The notes beneath the pieces were generated by a model. That model saw only the letters and a program-made list of their open reading frames with translations, searched no databases and was not told the DNA's origin. From Candida dubliniensis CD36 (taxonomy: Eukaryota; Ascomycota; Pichiomycetes; Serinales; Debaryomycetaceae): DNA of 64,000 nucleotides. Positions 21,546-32,196 of the stretch are shown piece after piece (within the stretch, counting starts at the first letter, position 1; each line of letters starts with the position of its first letter). The DNA lies in NCBI RefSeq assembly GCF_000026945.1, contig NC_012867.1, forward strand, positions 2,058,501 through 2,122,500, given 5' to 3'. The translations under genes were made by a program, and so were the position numbers.

Positions 21546-24500
21546 ATTTTTGAGAGTTTTTAAAAATGCTTGATGGGATTAAATTCTAGTCTATTTTTTT
21601 TTTTTTTTTTTGTTTCAACTTATATGTAGATTAGATATAACAAAAGTAATATAAATGTTGTTTTTATTGAAATTAAAGCCAACTGACATTCAGATATACA
21701 CATCACGTAGGTCAACAGGAAACAAACACACACACACTAACTACTAAGCTTGTGTTTGGTAAATATTTCTTTGTAGAAATACATAAGGAGATTGTCTCCT
21801 GAATAACATTTCAATAAACAATTAGTACTTCAACAGATATGAAACAAAATATCGCAACTGCAAAATTCATTTTCCACAAACAAATGAATAACGATATTGT
21901 GGTGTCTTGCTATTATGTTCCTACTTTGTATTTAAAAACATACTATCAAGAGTCTCTCTAGAATAGCAATCGCTTTTCACAACTTTGCCAATTTCAAGAT
22001 ATTTTTTGTTCTTCTCAAACTGTTAGCCTAAACGCAGGGTCCAATTAGCCTTTTTTTTATATATTCTGCTAATCTATGACCGTTACTCTCTTTGCTACTT
22101 TCATCAATCTTTAGTCAATAAGTGAAATATTTGTTTCATCTAGTTGACTATTTGGTTGTATTGCTGAAAAGTTGGAACAGAAATCACTTTAGGAAACTCT
22201 ACTAAAAACTGAAAAAAACAATGATGTCACCAATTTTGAAATGGGGGAAAAGTTGCCTTTATTTTTACTCATGAAATATTTTCTTTCTTCATCTTCCATT
22301 CAACATCACACACAAGAGTGACTTCTTTTCTTCGAGATTTCTCTATTCTCTTTGGTAGGAACTTTAACTCGATGACAACATGGTTTACCTATAAAATTTT
22401 GAAAACCTGGGTATGCAAAAATGTCTATATCCACGTGACAAATATTTGATTAAGTTTACCAGACAGAAATCGTCACAGCAACAACAATCCACGGCCTCTA
22501 AGAAAGCAATTGTGAAAAATAGGGGATAATAATACAACATGCATGGCCATTGTCAACATAAGAAAAAAGTGAGAGAGAATCAAACAAGATTTGTGAGATA
22601 TTACTATGTCTTGTCTAGTGGACGCGTACTCTTACCTCTGTTACCAAACTGCAAAGTATTGCCTTTCTCAATATAGCCGGGTACAAATGCCTTCCATACT
22701 AGCTATCTAGCTCACCTCTTCTACCAGCAATACACTTAGCATGAGCAAATACATCTTATTAGTGTTGCTTAAACCTACCCAAATTTTGCCCTGTATTTTT
22801 TAGAACAATAAATTTCCAAACTGAAAAAGAGATAATAAGAAATACAAATGCAAAGGAAAAACAACCCGGAATACAATCATAAAACAAAATGATTGTAATG
22901 AACTTTTGTCCCTGCAAGGAACATCCCCAATAAATGTACGAAGGATTAATATTACTAAGACAAAAAAAAAAAGGCTAACGGGAATTAAAGGAAAACTACG
23001 GGAAAGGAAATTTATCCATCCATGCATGAATTGTAATTTGGGTAATTCAAAAGCTCGCAAATAAAGACTAAAACAAGACTTAGCCAAACTAAAAAAACAA
23101 AGGGAGATTACATTCTAACCTGATTCAGGGTTAGAGCAACCACGATCGTCATTATCATGGTATCACCATCGTCAACACGAAAAAAAAAAGGCAGCCCTAA
23201 AACCAACCAGGGAAAGATTTACCTAGAAATCACATATATGTGGGTATGTATGTATGTATGTATATTTTTTTGCGTCATGTTTGACTTTTTTCAGTCCACG
23301 CTAATAATTTCCTCATATTTGAATTATGTTTTTTATCTTCATAATGAAGAGAATTGTTCATGGATTTCTTGTCTCCTTTCATTTCCATTCGAGCATCCCT
23401 TCTGCTGGATGTACTATATTGTCACAATATAATTTTTAGTCAGATTCCATTGAAGATAAGTAGTAAAAAAAAAAACTCCTGAAGAATAGGCAACAATGAA
23501 TTGTATTTGACAACCCGGTGAAAAATAATATGGCTTGATCAACTATTTAATTTCGTACAATTGAAATACGCTTTTTTTAAAATTGAATTCAAAAGAAATT
23601 CAAAGCCCTATTGCATAAATGTTTACACAAAAACAAAACTTCCCAATAAAAAGAAATGCCATAAGAATTATAAAAACACTTTGAATGATCCTGTTTGGGA
23701 AAATCCACCAAAAAAGTTCAATTAATGTAGTCAGAAATAAAAGCAACGTGAGTTTAACAAATTAAATAAGTTCTAGTATTTGCTTAATTTGTACAGGTTC
23801 AACTAATTTTTTTCTATCACTATCAACTACCGCCTTTTTTTTTTTTTTGTAAATGCTTTTCTGTTTACTCCAGATCAAAACCACCACATGATTGTTTCCA
23901 AACATGGCGGGATAATACTCGCTAATAATATCCAAAATATTCAGAAAGGAAAAATACAAAATACAGAATTCAAAGAGATGCATTATAACTAAAATGAGAA
24001 CAAAGTTTATTGCACCGCCTTAATGCAAAATAATTAGGCGATCTTTTGCAGCAATACACAAAAGCTTATTGCATCATTAGGGAAGTTAATTTCCGCCATT
24101 CCTTCTCAAACTCGTGCTATATTCTTAAGGTATCCAGGTGGATCACTTCTAAGATATCTACTACTACTAACCCATACCTTTTTCCCATCAGGTTACCAAT
24201 ATACAGATCTACACTAGAATCAAATGTTCATTGACCAAAAAAAAAAAAAAAAAAGAAAAATTAACCAAAAATATCAGTGATCTTACACAAAAGTGTTCCC
24301 AACAATAATAGTAACTGCAAAATGATTCCCTGTTTTCACACTTGTTTGAAATTCGATGAATGAAGTTTCGCTTATTTATTTGATTTCGGTCAAACTGAAA
24401 TTTACAATATAAGGCTGTTTGTCAATTCTATATTGTTTTAACCTTCAACTTTAGATGATGAACACTAGAAGTTAGACATCAACCAATTCAAAGAACTGAA

Positions 24501-25602
24501 AGTGAATTTCCCAAAACACCTCTTCTTAAAACATTCAATATTGTGAATACCCTGATTCCAGACCCTTAATAACAATAGATATGTCACAAACAATTTCTGT
24601 AACATATGATCACTCACATTTCCTTCTTATTATTTGTTTTTCTGTTTCCAGTTTTAGTGATAAACAAACAAACTGGACAAGCATACATTTTATTCCTTTC
24701 AGTAATAAGCATTGTTGCCAACTGTATTCTCCTACAAGTTTTAATTCGTCAGCAGTATTAAAATGTTACACAATTGCAGTGGTGGTTGTGAGCCAACGCT
24801 ATTTTTTGTGTATATTTGAAATTTGTATTGCATGAATACCACAATTTTTCATGGAACTAAAACAGGCAATTATTCTTACCCTGGAAATGCATCCCTGTCT
24901 TGAACTTTGTTGGGTAAAGATACTTTAACCCTAAATATTAATGGAATAACATCCAATTGTATTGATAGCTTCAAGTTTGTTGTTTCGCATAAAACTTCCC
25001 TCAATAATTGGTTGTTTTCTTGAATTTATCTGCATTTGTACGACATGAAGAAATCTTGAATTCAGAACATTTTTGAAAACAACTAATAACAATGGCATCA
25101 TCGACCTGCAAAGGGTTTTTTATAGATTGTAAGCTCACAATACTGCCAAAAAATACAATTTGAAATTAACATCATTTCAAAAAAATGATTTCGTCTAATT
25201 GTAGTTTAGTACTGCTTAGTATCTCTGTCTTGTTTTTCAATAACACAATATTACAATTCTACAAATGTGTATATTGTAAAATTACTATTACAACAACAAC
25301 AACAACTTGAAATTAATCACAAAGTAATTATTGAAACATCTCTCAGTATTTTGCATGTTTGTCGTTGATTGAAGGTGTTCTGGAACTTCCCTTTCTATTA
25401 GGCGGTGGAGAAAGGGGTGTTATAATTCCAGTCGCAAGTTTCTATTCAGTATTACAAAAAATATACGTAGATGTATATGCGTGCCTGATGCATGTGGAGC
25501 AAATATATGAAATATTACATACTATGTTTGTGTATGTTGTGTTGCATGATTGTTGTTGTTGTTGTCACTTAAAAACATTTCGCTACCTATCTTCCGAATA
25601 GT
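21546..25602. other. Four-kilobase gene-poor region
   Basis: No reading frame here is convincing. The longest (22800-23087, minus) starts at TTG and is a hydrophobic chance frame. Points of note are a CACGTG at 22432-22437, an ACGCGT near 22624-22629, TATG repeats at 23243-23262, a complete branch-site plus acceptor at 24169-24192, and a telomere-like 14-mer at 24467-24480. The region may hold long UTRs, a non-coding RNA or control elements for the Myb/polyQ gene. Confidence 0.5.
24164..24192 (+). other. Candidate intron 3' end (branch site and acceptor)
   Basis: CTACTACTAACCC is followed by a pyrimidine-rich stretch and CAG near 24190. This is the canonical arrangement for a yeast intron end. 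The downstream frames are short (14-18 codons) and no matching GTATGT donor is obvious just upstream, so it would fit a non-coding spliced RNA or be chance. Confidence 0.22.
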
Positions 25603-25725
25603 TCAATCAACAACTTTCAGGGTTATTAGCTCATTCAAATCAGGCAAATATTGTGTAAAGTGCTTGGCGAATTTGTTTATCTGCCATTTTTGTGGTTCAG
25701 TTATCGGGGAGAACATTTCCCAAAA
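25603..25725 (-). CDS. Candidate last exon of a small spliced gene
   Basis: On the minus strand, AAAATTTCAG at 25735-25726 is followed by an open frame of 40 codons. It begins F-W-E-M-F-S-P-I-T-E, contains P-Q-K-W-Q-I-N-K-F-A, ends L-K-V-V-D and stops at 25605-25603. Two tryptophans and balanced codons look coding. The in-frame stop just before the CAG argues for an acceptor. Possible first exons in phase are 25821-25780 (start M-D-Y-Y-Y-S, donor GTATTA) or a six-codon exon ending near 25912 (M-D-S-L-I-L, donor GTATGA). Neither has a TACTAAC branch site, so the gene model is unproven and I do not recognise the product. Confidence 0.3.
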   Translation of the reverse strand, partial: FWEMFSPITEPQKWQINKFAKHFTQYLPDLNELITLKVVD

Positions 25726-25821
25726 CTGAAATTTTCAAGATTTAGAAAAAAAAAAAACCAAATAAAACCTTTCTAATACGAAATGCCAATATGCCAAATC
25801 ACATGAGTAATAATAATCCAT

Positions 25822-26092
25822 GGATATGAACAAAAAAGAGATTTAAAATTCAGAAAGGATCAAACATGTTCGAAGTTATTAAATGGTTTTTTAAAATGTG
25901 AATACTCATACTAGAATTAGACTATCCATTCTTCTGATCCTACCCAACACAATTAGAAGTCGTTTTAAATCGGGAAAAACAAGCTACTCCACTACTCTAT
26001 CAAATCTATATCTTGTTTGCATCCACATACAAAGCAACACAATTCCTTCGATAACCCATTTTTTATTTATTTCCCAACCAAGCTTGCCTACA
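25822..26092. other. Intergenic 3' of BET2
   Basis: This short stretch lies between BET2 and the candidate exon. On the minus strand an ATG near 26062 opens M-G-Y-R-R-N-C-V-A-L-Y-V-D-A-N-K-I before a stop, and contains a GTATGT. It could be BET2 3' UTR or an exon of the small gene. Confidence 0.35.
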
Positions 26093-27103
26093 CTAGAATT
26101 TAGATGTCACTTCTACTGGCATACAATATACTGGATCAATCTCTTTAAATCCATATTTCTTATAATCAATTAAACTAAGACCAGCAATGGCAAAACAAGT
26201 ATGATATACATCAGTTTGATTATCGGGTCTATCGCTGAATCCACCATTCTCCAAATCCTGACAAGTCAAAATAAACTTCTCTAAAATATTCAAATCAACC
26301 CAGTTCTTACAATTTAAAATTGACAACGAGGACAATACCCACCAACTATAGCACACGTCTGGCAATTTCTCTGGGCGCCCATTAAACCCTCCACTGGGTA
26401 ACACTTGTCGTTCTGTTAGCCAATCAATCAATCTGATCTTCTTATTTCCCACATCTAGTAAATCCAATTTATTTAGAATAGCTAATGCCCCCACACATGT
26501 AAATACTTGTGCAGCATGACTCTCGGACCCAGGAATTAACCCAAACCCACCGTCAAAGTTGAAACATTGCATAATAAATGCACTCGCTGTATCAGCAATG
26601 GTGTCTGTCAATGCATTCAATAATTTCAAAGATGAAACTGCAGTGTAGACAAACCTAGTATCTACTTCACCATACTTATCCCCTTGGAAACTACCATCAG
26701 GCAATTGTAATCCGGTAATAAATTTTATCAATCTCTCACGTTTGGTCCCCTCTCTTGATTCATTATTGTCGTTTAGTAACGTCAATTCTTGATCATAGAT
26801 CTTTAAAACTTGCAATGCCGACAATGTAGATAATATATGGCCATCATGTTTTGGAAATGATCCAAAAGCACCTGTTTTATCATCCCAACACGAAATAATA
26901 TAATCAGTCACATCTTGCTGTGCCAATGCTGATAGTTCATTCATAGTGATCAATGCTGTTACCCCCCAGTACAATCCATTCATGCGCAAATGTTCGCTCA
27001 ACCAATATTCAAAAGATCGATGTGATTCCTGCTCTATTATATACTGTACATGCTTGGATTTTACAAATGGAATAATGGTTGTATCTGATGATGTGTTAGA
27101 CAT
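26093..27103 (-). CDS. BET2: Rab geranylgeranyltransferase (type II) beta subunit
   Basis: This protein has 336 residues from the ATG at 27103; the longer frame would begin at TTG. Bet2 pairs with the alpha subunit Bet4 and, with the escort protein Mrs6, attaches geranylgeranyl groups to Rab GTPases such as Ypt1 and Sec4. The sequence is a prenyltransferase alpha-alpha barrel: repeated G-G-F or G-S-F turns, for example D-G-S-F-Q-G-D near residue 138 and G-G-F-N-G-R-P-E-K near 238. The zinc ligands fit D-x-C in P-D-V-C-Y-S-W-W near residues 246-248 and H in D-V-Y-H-T near 300. It lies on the same strand as DPB2, 230 bases downstream of it. The assignment to Bet2 rather than Ram1 or Cdc43 rests on the short length and overall pattern. 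Confidence 0.93.
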   Translation of the reverse strand: MSNTSSDTTIIPFVKSKHVQYIIEQESHRSFEYWLSEHLRMNGLYWGVTALITMNELSALAQQDVTDYIISCWDDKTGAFGSFPKHDGHILSTLSALQVLKIYDQELTLLNDNNESREGTKRERLIKFITGLQLPDGSFQGDKYGEVDTRFVYTAVSSLKLLNALTDTIADTASAFIMQCFNFDGGFGLIPGSESHAAQVFTCVGALAILNKLDLLDVGNKKIRLIDWLTERQVLPSGGFNGRPEKLPDVCYSWWVLSSLSILNCKNWVDLNILEKFILTCQDLENGGFSDRPDNQTDVYHTCFAIAGLSLIDYKKYGFKEIDPVYCMPVEVTSKF

Positions 27104-27333
27104 TGATTGGGAATTATTAAGCGTATATTTTATCAATTGGACCTGAATGTTGTTTTTTGAGTATGACTTGGTTAACTTAAAAAAAAAAAAAAATAGCCAA
27201 AGAAAAATGAAATCATTGTTTGTTCACCAAAAAAAAAAAAAAAAACTAATGCCTGTATATAAGATCTACACCAAAAGAATGTGTGAATTAGTAGTAAAGT
27301 AACTTGACAATCCACCTTATATATATTAACTAT

Positions 27334-29457
27334 CTAAAAATACAAATCTTTGAATTCAAATCGTTTTGTGCCTGGATAATATTCCACGTAATTTAGTTTC
27401 CTATTACTCAAGCTGACAACAGAGGTAATATTGATTACTTTACAACCGTTATAAGTCACTTCAAAATTGTCAAAACTTGAATCGTTCAAAATAATAACAT
27501 TAGGCAAGGGTTCAATCCTCAAACTATAATCGTAAGCCAAGTTGATTAACTTTAGGTTTTTCAAAAATGGTTGTAAATTCCCTTGATCCAATATAGTTTT
27601 CACTAATTTTCTTGCTTGCTTGATTTTTGAGGGCAAATGAGTATTTTTATTCTGGATTAAATTGTTAATTCTTTCTTCATTGCTTATTTGATCATTTTTG
27701 GCAATCAATTCTTCTTGTTGTTGAATATCACGAGGGAAAATAATGTCGTTTCGTTTCAACTTGGTCATCAATTCATCTTTGAATACCACCAACTCTTGTG
27801 ATAAATAATTTATTCTGGTGGGATTCCAAGTGACTATCAAATTTCCCTTGGGCAATAGTTTCTCTAACCTATTAATGAACACTTTTGGAATAAATGATTG
27901 CGGGAAGTAGTTCAAGCTGGATGATCCCAATGAATAAGTGGATTGCCAAGGATCATTTTTGCCTGGAATCAATATTATCTTGCAATGGGATACGATATTA
28001 GGAAATTTACTTAAAATTGATGTAAAATTATCGAAATTGCTCTTATATGATTCTGAATTAGTGATATTGCTGACTGATGAATTCGTGACAGACAAAGGTT
28101 TTGATACAAACGATCCTGTCAAGACTAATGCAATTGGAATATTGGTGCCTTCCGTTAGTTGACCTTCTTCGTCCTCAATTGATTCAATAATTGAGTTTTC
28201 TAATTTTTGGAAAAACTTTCGCAACCCATCCAAAACCTTAAAATCATCTAAATATAAATCAGTCCCCATAAATATAAGCTTATGATTACTTAAGTTCTTT
28301 TCGATTTGTACTAGTTTTTTCTTAAACTTTTTAGCTATTTTTGTTATTTTTTCACCTGTTACTGGTGCAATTTGTCGATGCATCCCCAAAAAGTCCAAAT
28401 TACCATAAACATCCAAACTTATTTCTCTTCTCTCACTTGGAGGATGTCCAATATTACTAACATAAAAACAACCTCCAATATAACCGTGGTCCTGGTTAGA
28501 ATTACCCCCACTGGCGGAATAAATGCCTTCAACTAATAGGAACATACCTGTTGAATAAAACAACCCTTGGGATTTGCAAGCTTGAGATAAGTTTAATTCA
28601 ATATTGTCTGTTTCATCTTCCAATGTGTATTCATCGTTTGCATTTTTACTAAGCAAACCAAATATCAAAAATTTCTGTCCATCTCGACCCAACATGTTTT
28701 TAATTAAAGTAATTTCATGACCCACTATACTATCTGTCTTCCCCTCTTTGAAAGAGTTTAGTGCTGATAAGCTAATTAATGATTTTTTTTGAAAGTTTTC
28801 ATTTCTTGATAATCGATCACTTAATAGATAATATCGGTTATTAAATGATTCAATGGATGCAGGCAAATTTTTTGCTAATTCTGTCAAGATTGAGTCAAGT
28901 TTACCGCCACGATTGTTTCTTTTGTCCTTGTCGTCAATATTCTTAAACACAATGTCAAATTGTTTTCTTGTTTTGTCAAATATACTAGTGGGTTGGTTAT
29001 TAGGAGACACAACTTTAAAGTAATCTTTCCAGTTGATTGGAATATCATCTCTTTCTTGTTGCACATTTTTATCTTCAAGATCTGTTTGTTTCTCATTGTG
29101 ACTATGGGTATGATTCTGGTTGCCATCATTAGTGATATCAACTAAAGTGTCAGTTCGATGAGCTCGTTTTGGCTCGTTGCCATTCTTCGAATTCATATCT
29201 TTAAGTACTTGTTTCAATCCATCACCATCAATAAATAGTCCCCGATCTTCGATTTTCCATACTTTAGCAATCTCTTCAAGAAATTGTTGCGATCTAACAC
29301 TTTTCCAATCGGTGCCAAATTTGTAACCAATGGTATCGGTTAAAATAGCCAAAGCATCTGTATTAATGTTTAATCCATGTTTTTTCGACAATATCCGGAA
29401 TGCTATAGGTCGAATGTTGGAAGGTTGAAGTTTGATTGGCAAAGATGTGACTTCCAT
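27334..29457 (-). CDS. DPB2: DNA polymerase epsilon subunit B
   Basis: This protein has 707 residues, close to the S. cerevisiae protein (about 690). Dpb2 is the essential non-catalytic subunit that holds Pol2 in the leading-strand polymerase and links it to GINS/CMG. The N-terminal ~80 residues are the Dpb2-specific helical domain that binds GINS (R-P-I-A-F-R-I-L-S-K-K-H-G near residue 16). Residues ~90-150 are a polar linker. The C-terminal part is the B-subunit OB plus inactive phosphoesterase fold, with L-V-L-T-G-S-F near residue 444, I-L-I-P-G-K-N-D-P-W near 493 and V-T-W-N-P-T-R-I-N-Y near 550. An MCB at 29511-29516, 54 bases upstream of the ATG, predicts G1/S transcription by MBF. Confidence 0.96.
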   Translation of the reverse strand: MEVTSLPIKLQPSNIRPIAFRILSKKHGLNINTDALAILTDTIGYKFGTDWKSVRSQQFLEEIAKVWKIEDRGLFIDGDGLKQVLKDMNSKNGNEPKRAHRTDTLVDITNDGNQNHTHSHNEKQTDLEDKNVQQERDDIPINWKDYFKVVSPNNQPTSIFDKTRKQFDIVFKNIDDKDKRNNRGGKLDSILTELAKNLPASIESFNNRYYLLSDRLSRNENFQKKSLISLSALNSFKEGKTDSIVGHEITLIKNMLGRDGQKFLIFGLLSKNANDEYTLEDETDNIELNLSQACKSQGLFYSTGMFLLVEGIYSASGGNSNQDHGYIGGCFYVSNIGHPPSERREISLDVYGNLDFLGMHRQIAPVTGEKITKIAKKFKKKLVQIEKNLSNHKLIFMGTDLYLDDFKVLDGLRKFFQKLENSIIESIEDEEGQLTEGTNIPIALVLTGSFVSKPLSVTNSSVSNITNSESYKSNFDNFTSILSKFPNIVSHCKIILIPGKNDPWQSTYSLGSSSLNYFPQSFIPKVFINRLEKLLPKGNLIVTWNPTRINYLSQELVVFKDELMTKLKRNDIIFPRDIQQQEELIAKNDQISNEERINNLIQNKNTHLPSKIKQARKLVKTILDQGNLQPFLKNLKLINLAYDYSLRIEPLPNVIILNDSSFDNFEVTYNGCKVINITSVVSLSNRKLNYVEYYPGTKRFEFKDLYF

Positions 29458-29528
29458 GTTGAATGTTATTGAACTGGATGTGTTCCTGAAAGATGTCGAA
29501 AGGTGGATTGACGCGTCTTGTATTTCAG

Positions 29529-29559
<31 letters not shown>

Positions 29560-32196
29560 GCTTCAGCTCATGTTCGGTTGCCAGCGTTCGCGAAACAGTC
29601 ACTAAGGAAATGTCACAGGTAATCGGCACTAAATATATCTTAAATATGCAAAGTATGTCCTTTGGTTTCTACTCAGTTAGACAATACCAAGAATTTAAAT
29701 ATATAAAGAAAATTTATTGATCAAGTATAAAAGTAATATAACTAATATTTTCTTCAATCTAAATCTACCTTGAGAATACCAGGTGTTCGCTATCTATTCT
29801 CTAACACTAGAACCTCCCTTTCTTACAAAAAATGATGATGAAAATAATTTTCTCCGTGAAAATTTTTTCACTCCTGACCTCGAGCGTCGAGAATAAAATT
29901 TCCATCAGTGTCGGGTAAATTAGATGGAAAATTGCTCACCAGCGAACAGCTCATGATTAAATGTCTATTGTGTAACAAAAATTACAGTGTTTTTGTTTCT
30001 TGTTGCAAAGAGACACTTACTTTAACGGATATATCCATAGAGTCAAATTAACTTACAGTTATAGATCTTTTTCAATGAATTACCAGAACTAAAAGCTTTG
30101 ATTGTCTTTGATACGCAATTAGACCTTTGTACAGAAATCGGTGGAGCTGATAACTAAGCATCCAATGTCGTGTCTACGAGACCACATAGAGAAACCTTGT
30201 ACCCTCTTGTTGTATACAAGGGTTGATAATAAGTGCCAAGCAGTAATCGTACGAGATCGATAAACAGGTTAACATAAATGATCATATCATTATTGGTTTG
30301 AATTATTTTTATTATTCTTAACTTGAGCTTGGAGCTCTAAATTTCAGATGGTCAAGCATTTGAGTGGTTATTGTGGAGTAGCAACTCCTAGATAAAACGA
30401 TACCAAAATTGACTTGAGAATGCTGAACCTGGAAATGAAAGAAACCAATTCCTATAATCCTAGTTTTAGTCTTTTTGACCCCAGAATTTAAATTCGGTTG
30501 TGGGTGAAGAGAATGGCAATGTTGGGAAGTTTTTTTTTTTTTTTTTTTTTTTTTGCAGCTTCAGCATAGTTCCGCTAAGGAACAAACCAGAAACTAAAAA
30601 AGCAATACAAGAAACTATGGTTATTTCTTTTTCAAAAGCTTATACGTAGATTTTTTAACCAAAAGTAGGTATTATTTCCATAAATATATAATTCAATGAA
30701 ATATAAAGTTTTTGTTTCATGACCAGCAAACACCAAGCGTTTCCAGTTTGAATGACTAGTTTCTTTAATATAGTACTGCAATAGAGTAAATGCTACGCAT
30801 TATTAACCTCGATATGCCCTTTGTTTACAGTGCAAGTTCAATGTTTGAGTATAATAATGAGCAGCTTGATTTGTGCTTCATGATACAGATTACCATGATG
30901 GTTCCTCCACCACCGCTAATTGTCTTAATTATTCAATATTAGCGGGTGCTTTATATTTAGTTTTGGAAGTGGCACAAAACAAAACTTGCTTGAAATATTA
31001 CTACAACTCCCCACAAGTCATAATAAGACCAACCCCACTACCATCAATTACAGTCGTATTCTTGCAATAAGGCATTTGTCTTTATTCTATTATTTTCGAA
31101 TTCTTTTTTTGTTGGGAAGTCCGTATTACTAGGTGATGATAATGGGGAAAAGAGTGGGGCATCTGAACCGGAACCATAAGGGAATCATCAAAATATTTAA
31201 ACTTGATCTGACCTGACTTTACCTTACCTTACCTTACCTTCTTTGTAAAAAAAATATAATTATCAATAGGCTAAATTCATAAGCGGTCAATATTATAAAA
31301 GATTGGTGACTTTATTATATTCTGGTTTGTTGCTTTTGAGGTTATCCAAAAAAAAGAAATGATAAAATGCCAAGGTAGTTTTATAAAGTCGGAAGAGAGG
31401 ACTATTACGATTAATTTATCCAGCAGACATTGGTGATTTGAAAATCCACCATGAGATGTGTTAACAAGAATGATCTTAATGACCTTGTAAAGCTAATTTG
31501 TAATTACAAAGTAATCAAAGCCTAGGGATCTTGAAAACTAAACAAAAGAAAAGCGTGGATTTCTTCTCAATACTTTGGGTTATGATGGTTGTTTATTATA
31601 TTTAATCTAAAAACCAATAAAAAAGAAAACCTTGGCTTCCTCTTGGATCTAGTTTTTTTTTTTTTCCAAATGTCCGGGAAAGGAGGGGGGGCAAGAAGCT
31701 GACTCTTTTTACAGTTGAAACCCGCTACGAGATTGGCGATAGAGTGTACCACCAGAAATGGTATGGTTGATAAAATTAAAAAGAAACAAATTTAAACAAG
31801 AACTAAAGAAGTATAATACTGAAACAGAAGGTGGAGAAATAATGATCTTCCTCAGTATTTTGTTTTTTAGGCCCAGCAAAACTTTGCTTAGTTGAACAGC
31901 GATGTATGGTTTCCAGTTTAAAAATTTTCATTTTTTGTTTAGTCTAGAAAATGTCTATAATTTAGATAAAATAATAGAAGAAGCTTACCAAACCAAAGAG
32001 GGGGGGGAGATACCAACAATTATAATAACCAAACGTTCATGATTCCTGTCCACTGGTTTAGAATTTACTACTTAAACCACTTGATTTGTTCAATCGTTGA
32101 GGATGAAGTTTGAAAGTTACAATAATAAAAAACAGTTTTTTTGGTTTTGATTCAAAAATACTATAGTATAGTATCCCATCAAAAGAAAGCATCATC
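29458..32196. other. 2.7 kb intergenic region between DPB2 and the first permease
   Basis: No convincing gene is present. The stretch holds two long T-tracts (29533-29559 and 30531-30554), each followed by a GCTTCAGC motif. A potential hairpin with CCTTGTA/TACAAGG arms lies near 30205-30230, and TTACC pentamers lie near 31206-31232. Short open frames (30873-31070, 31567-31752) lack support. It should contain the promoter of the permease at 32197. Confidence 0.55.
29510..29517. promoter_or_regulatory. MluI cell-cycle box of DPB2
   Basis: GACGCGTC is a palindrome containing ACGCGT, the MBF (Swi4/Swi6-Mbp1 type) site found upstream of replication genes. It sits 54-60 bases before the DPB2 ATG. 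The function is inferred from the motif and the gene class. Confidence 0.7.

Noticed and set aside
22800..23087. 95-codon hydrophobic minus-strand frame
   Set aside because: Begins at TTG, no ATG of useful length, no family resemblance.
29832..29880. ATGATGA followed by CTGA, a possible box C/D snoRNA
   Set aside because: Spacing of about 40 bases is too short, no terminal stem and no C'/D' pair.
31112..31470. TGTTGGGAAG start, as in some LTRs, near 31112 and 30521
   Set aside because: No matching CA end, no target duplication and no second copy beyond ten bases.
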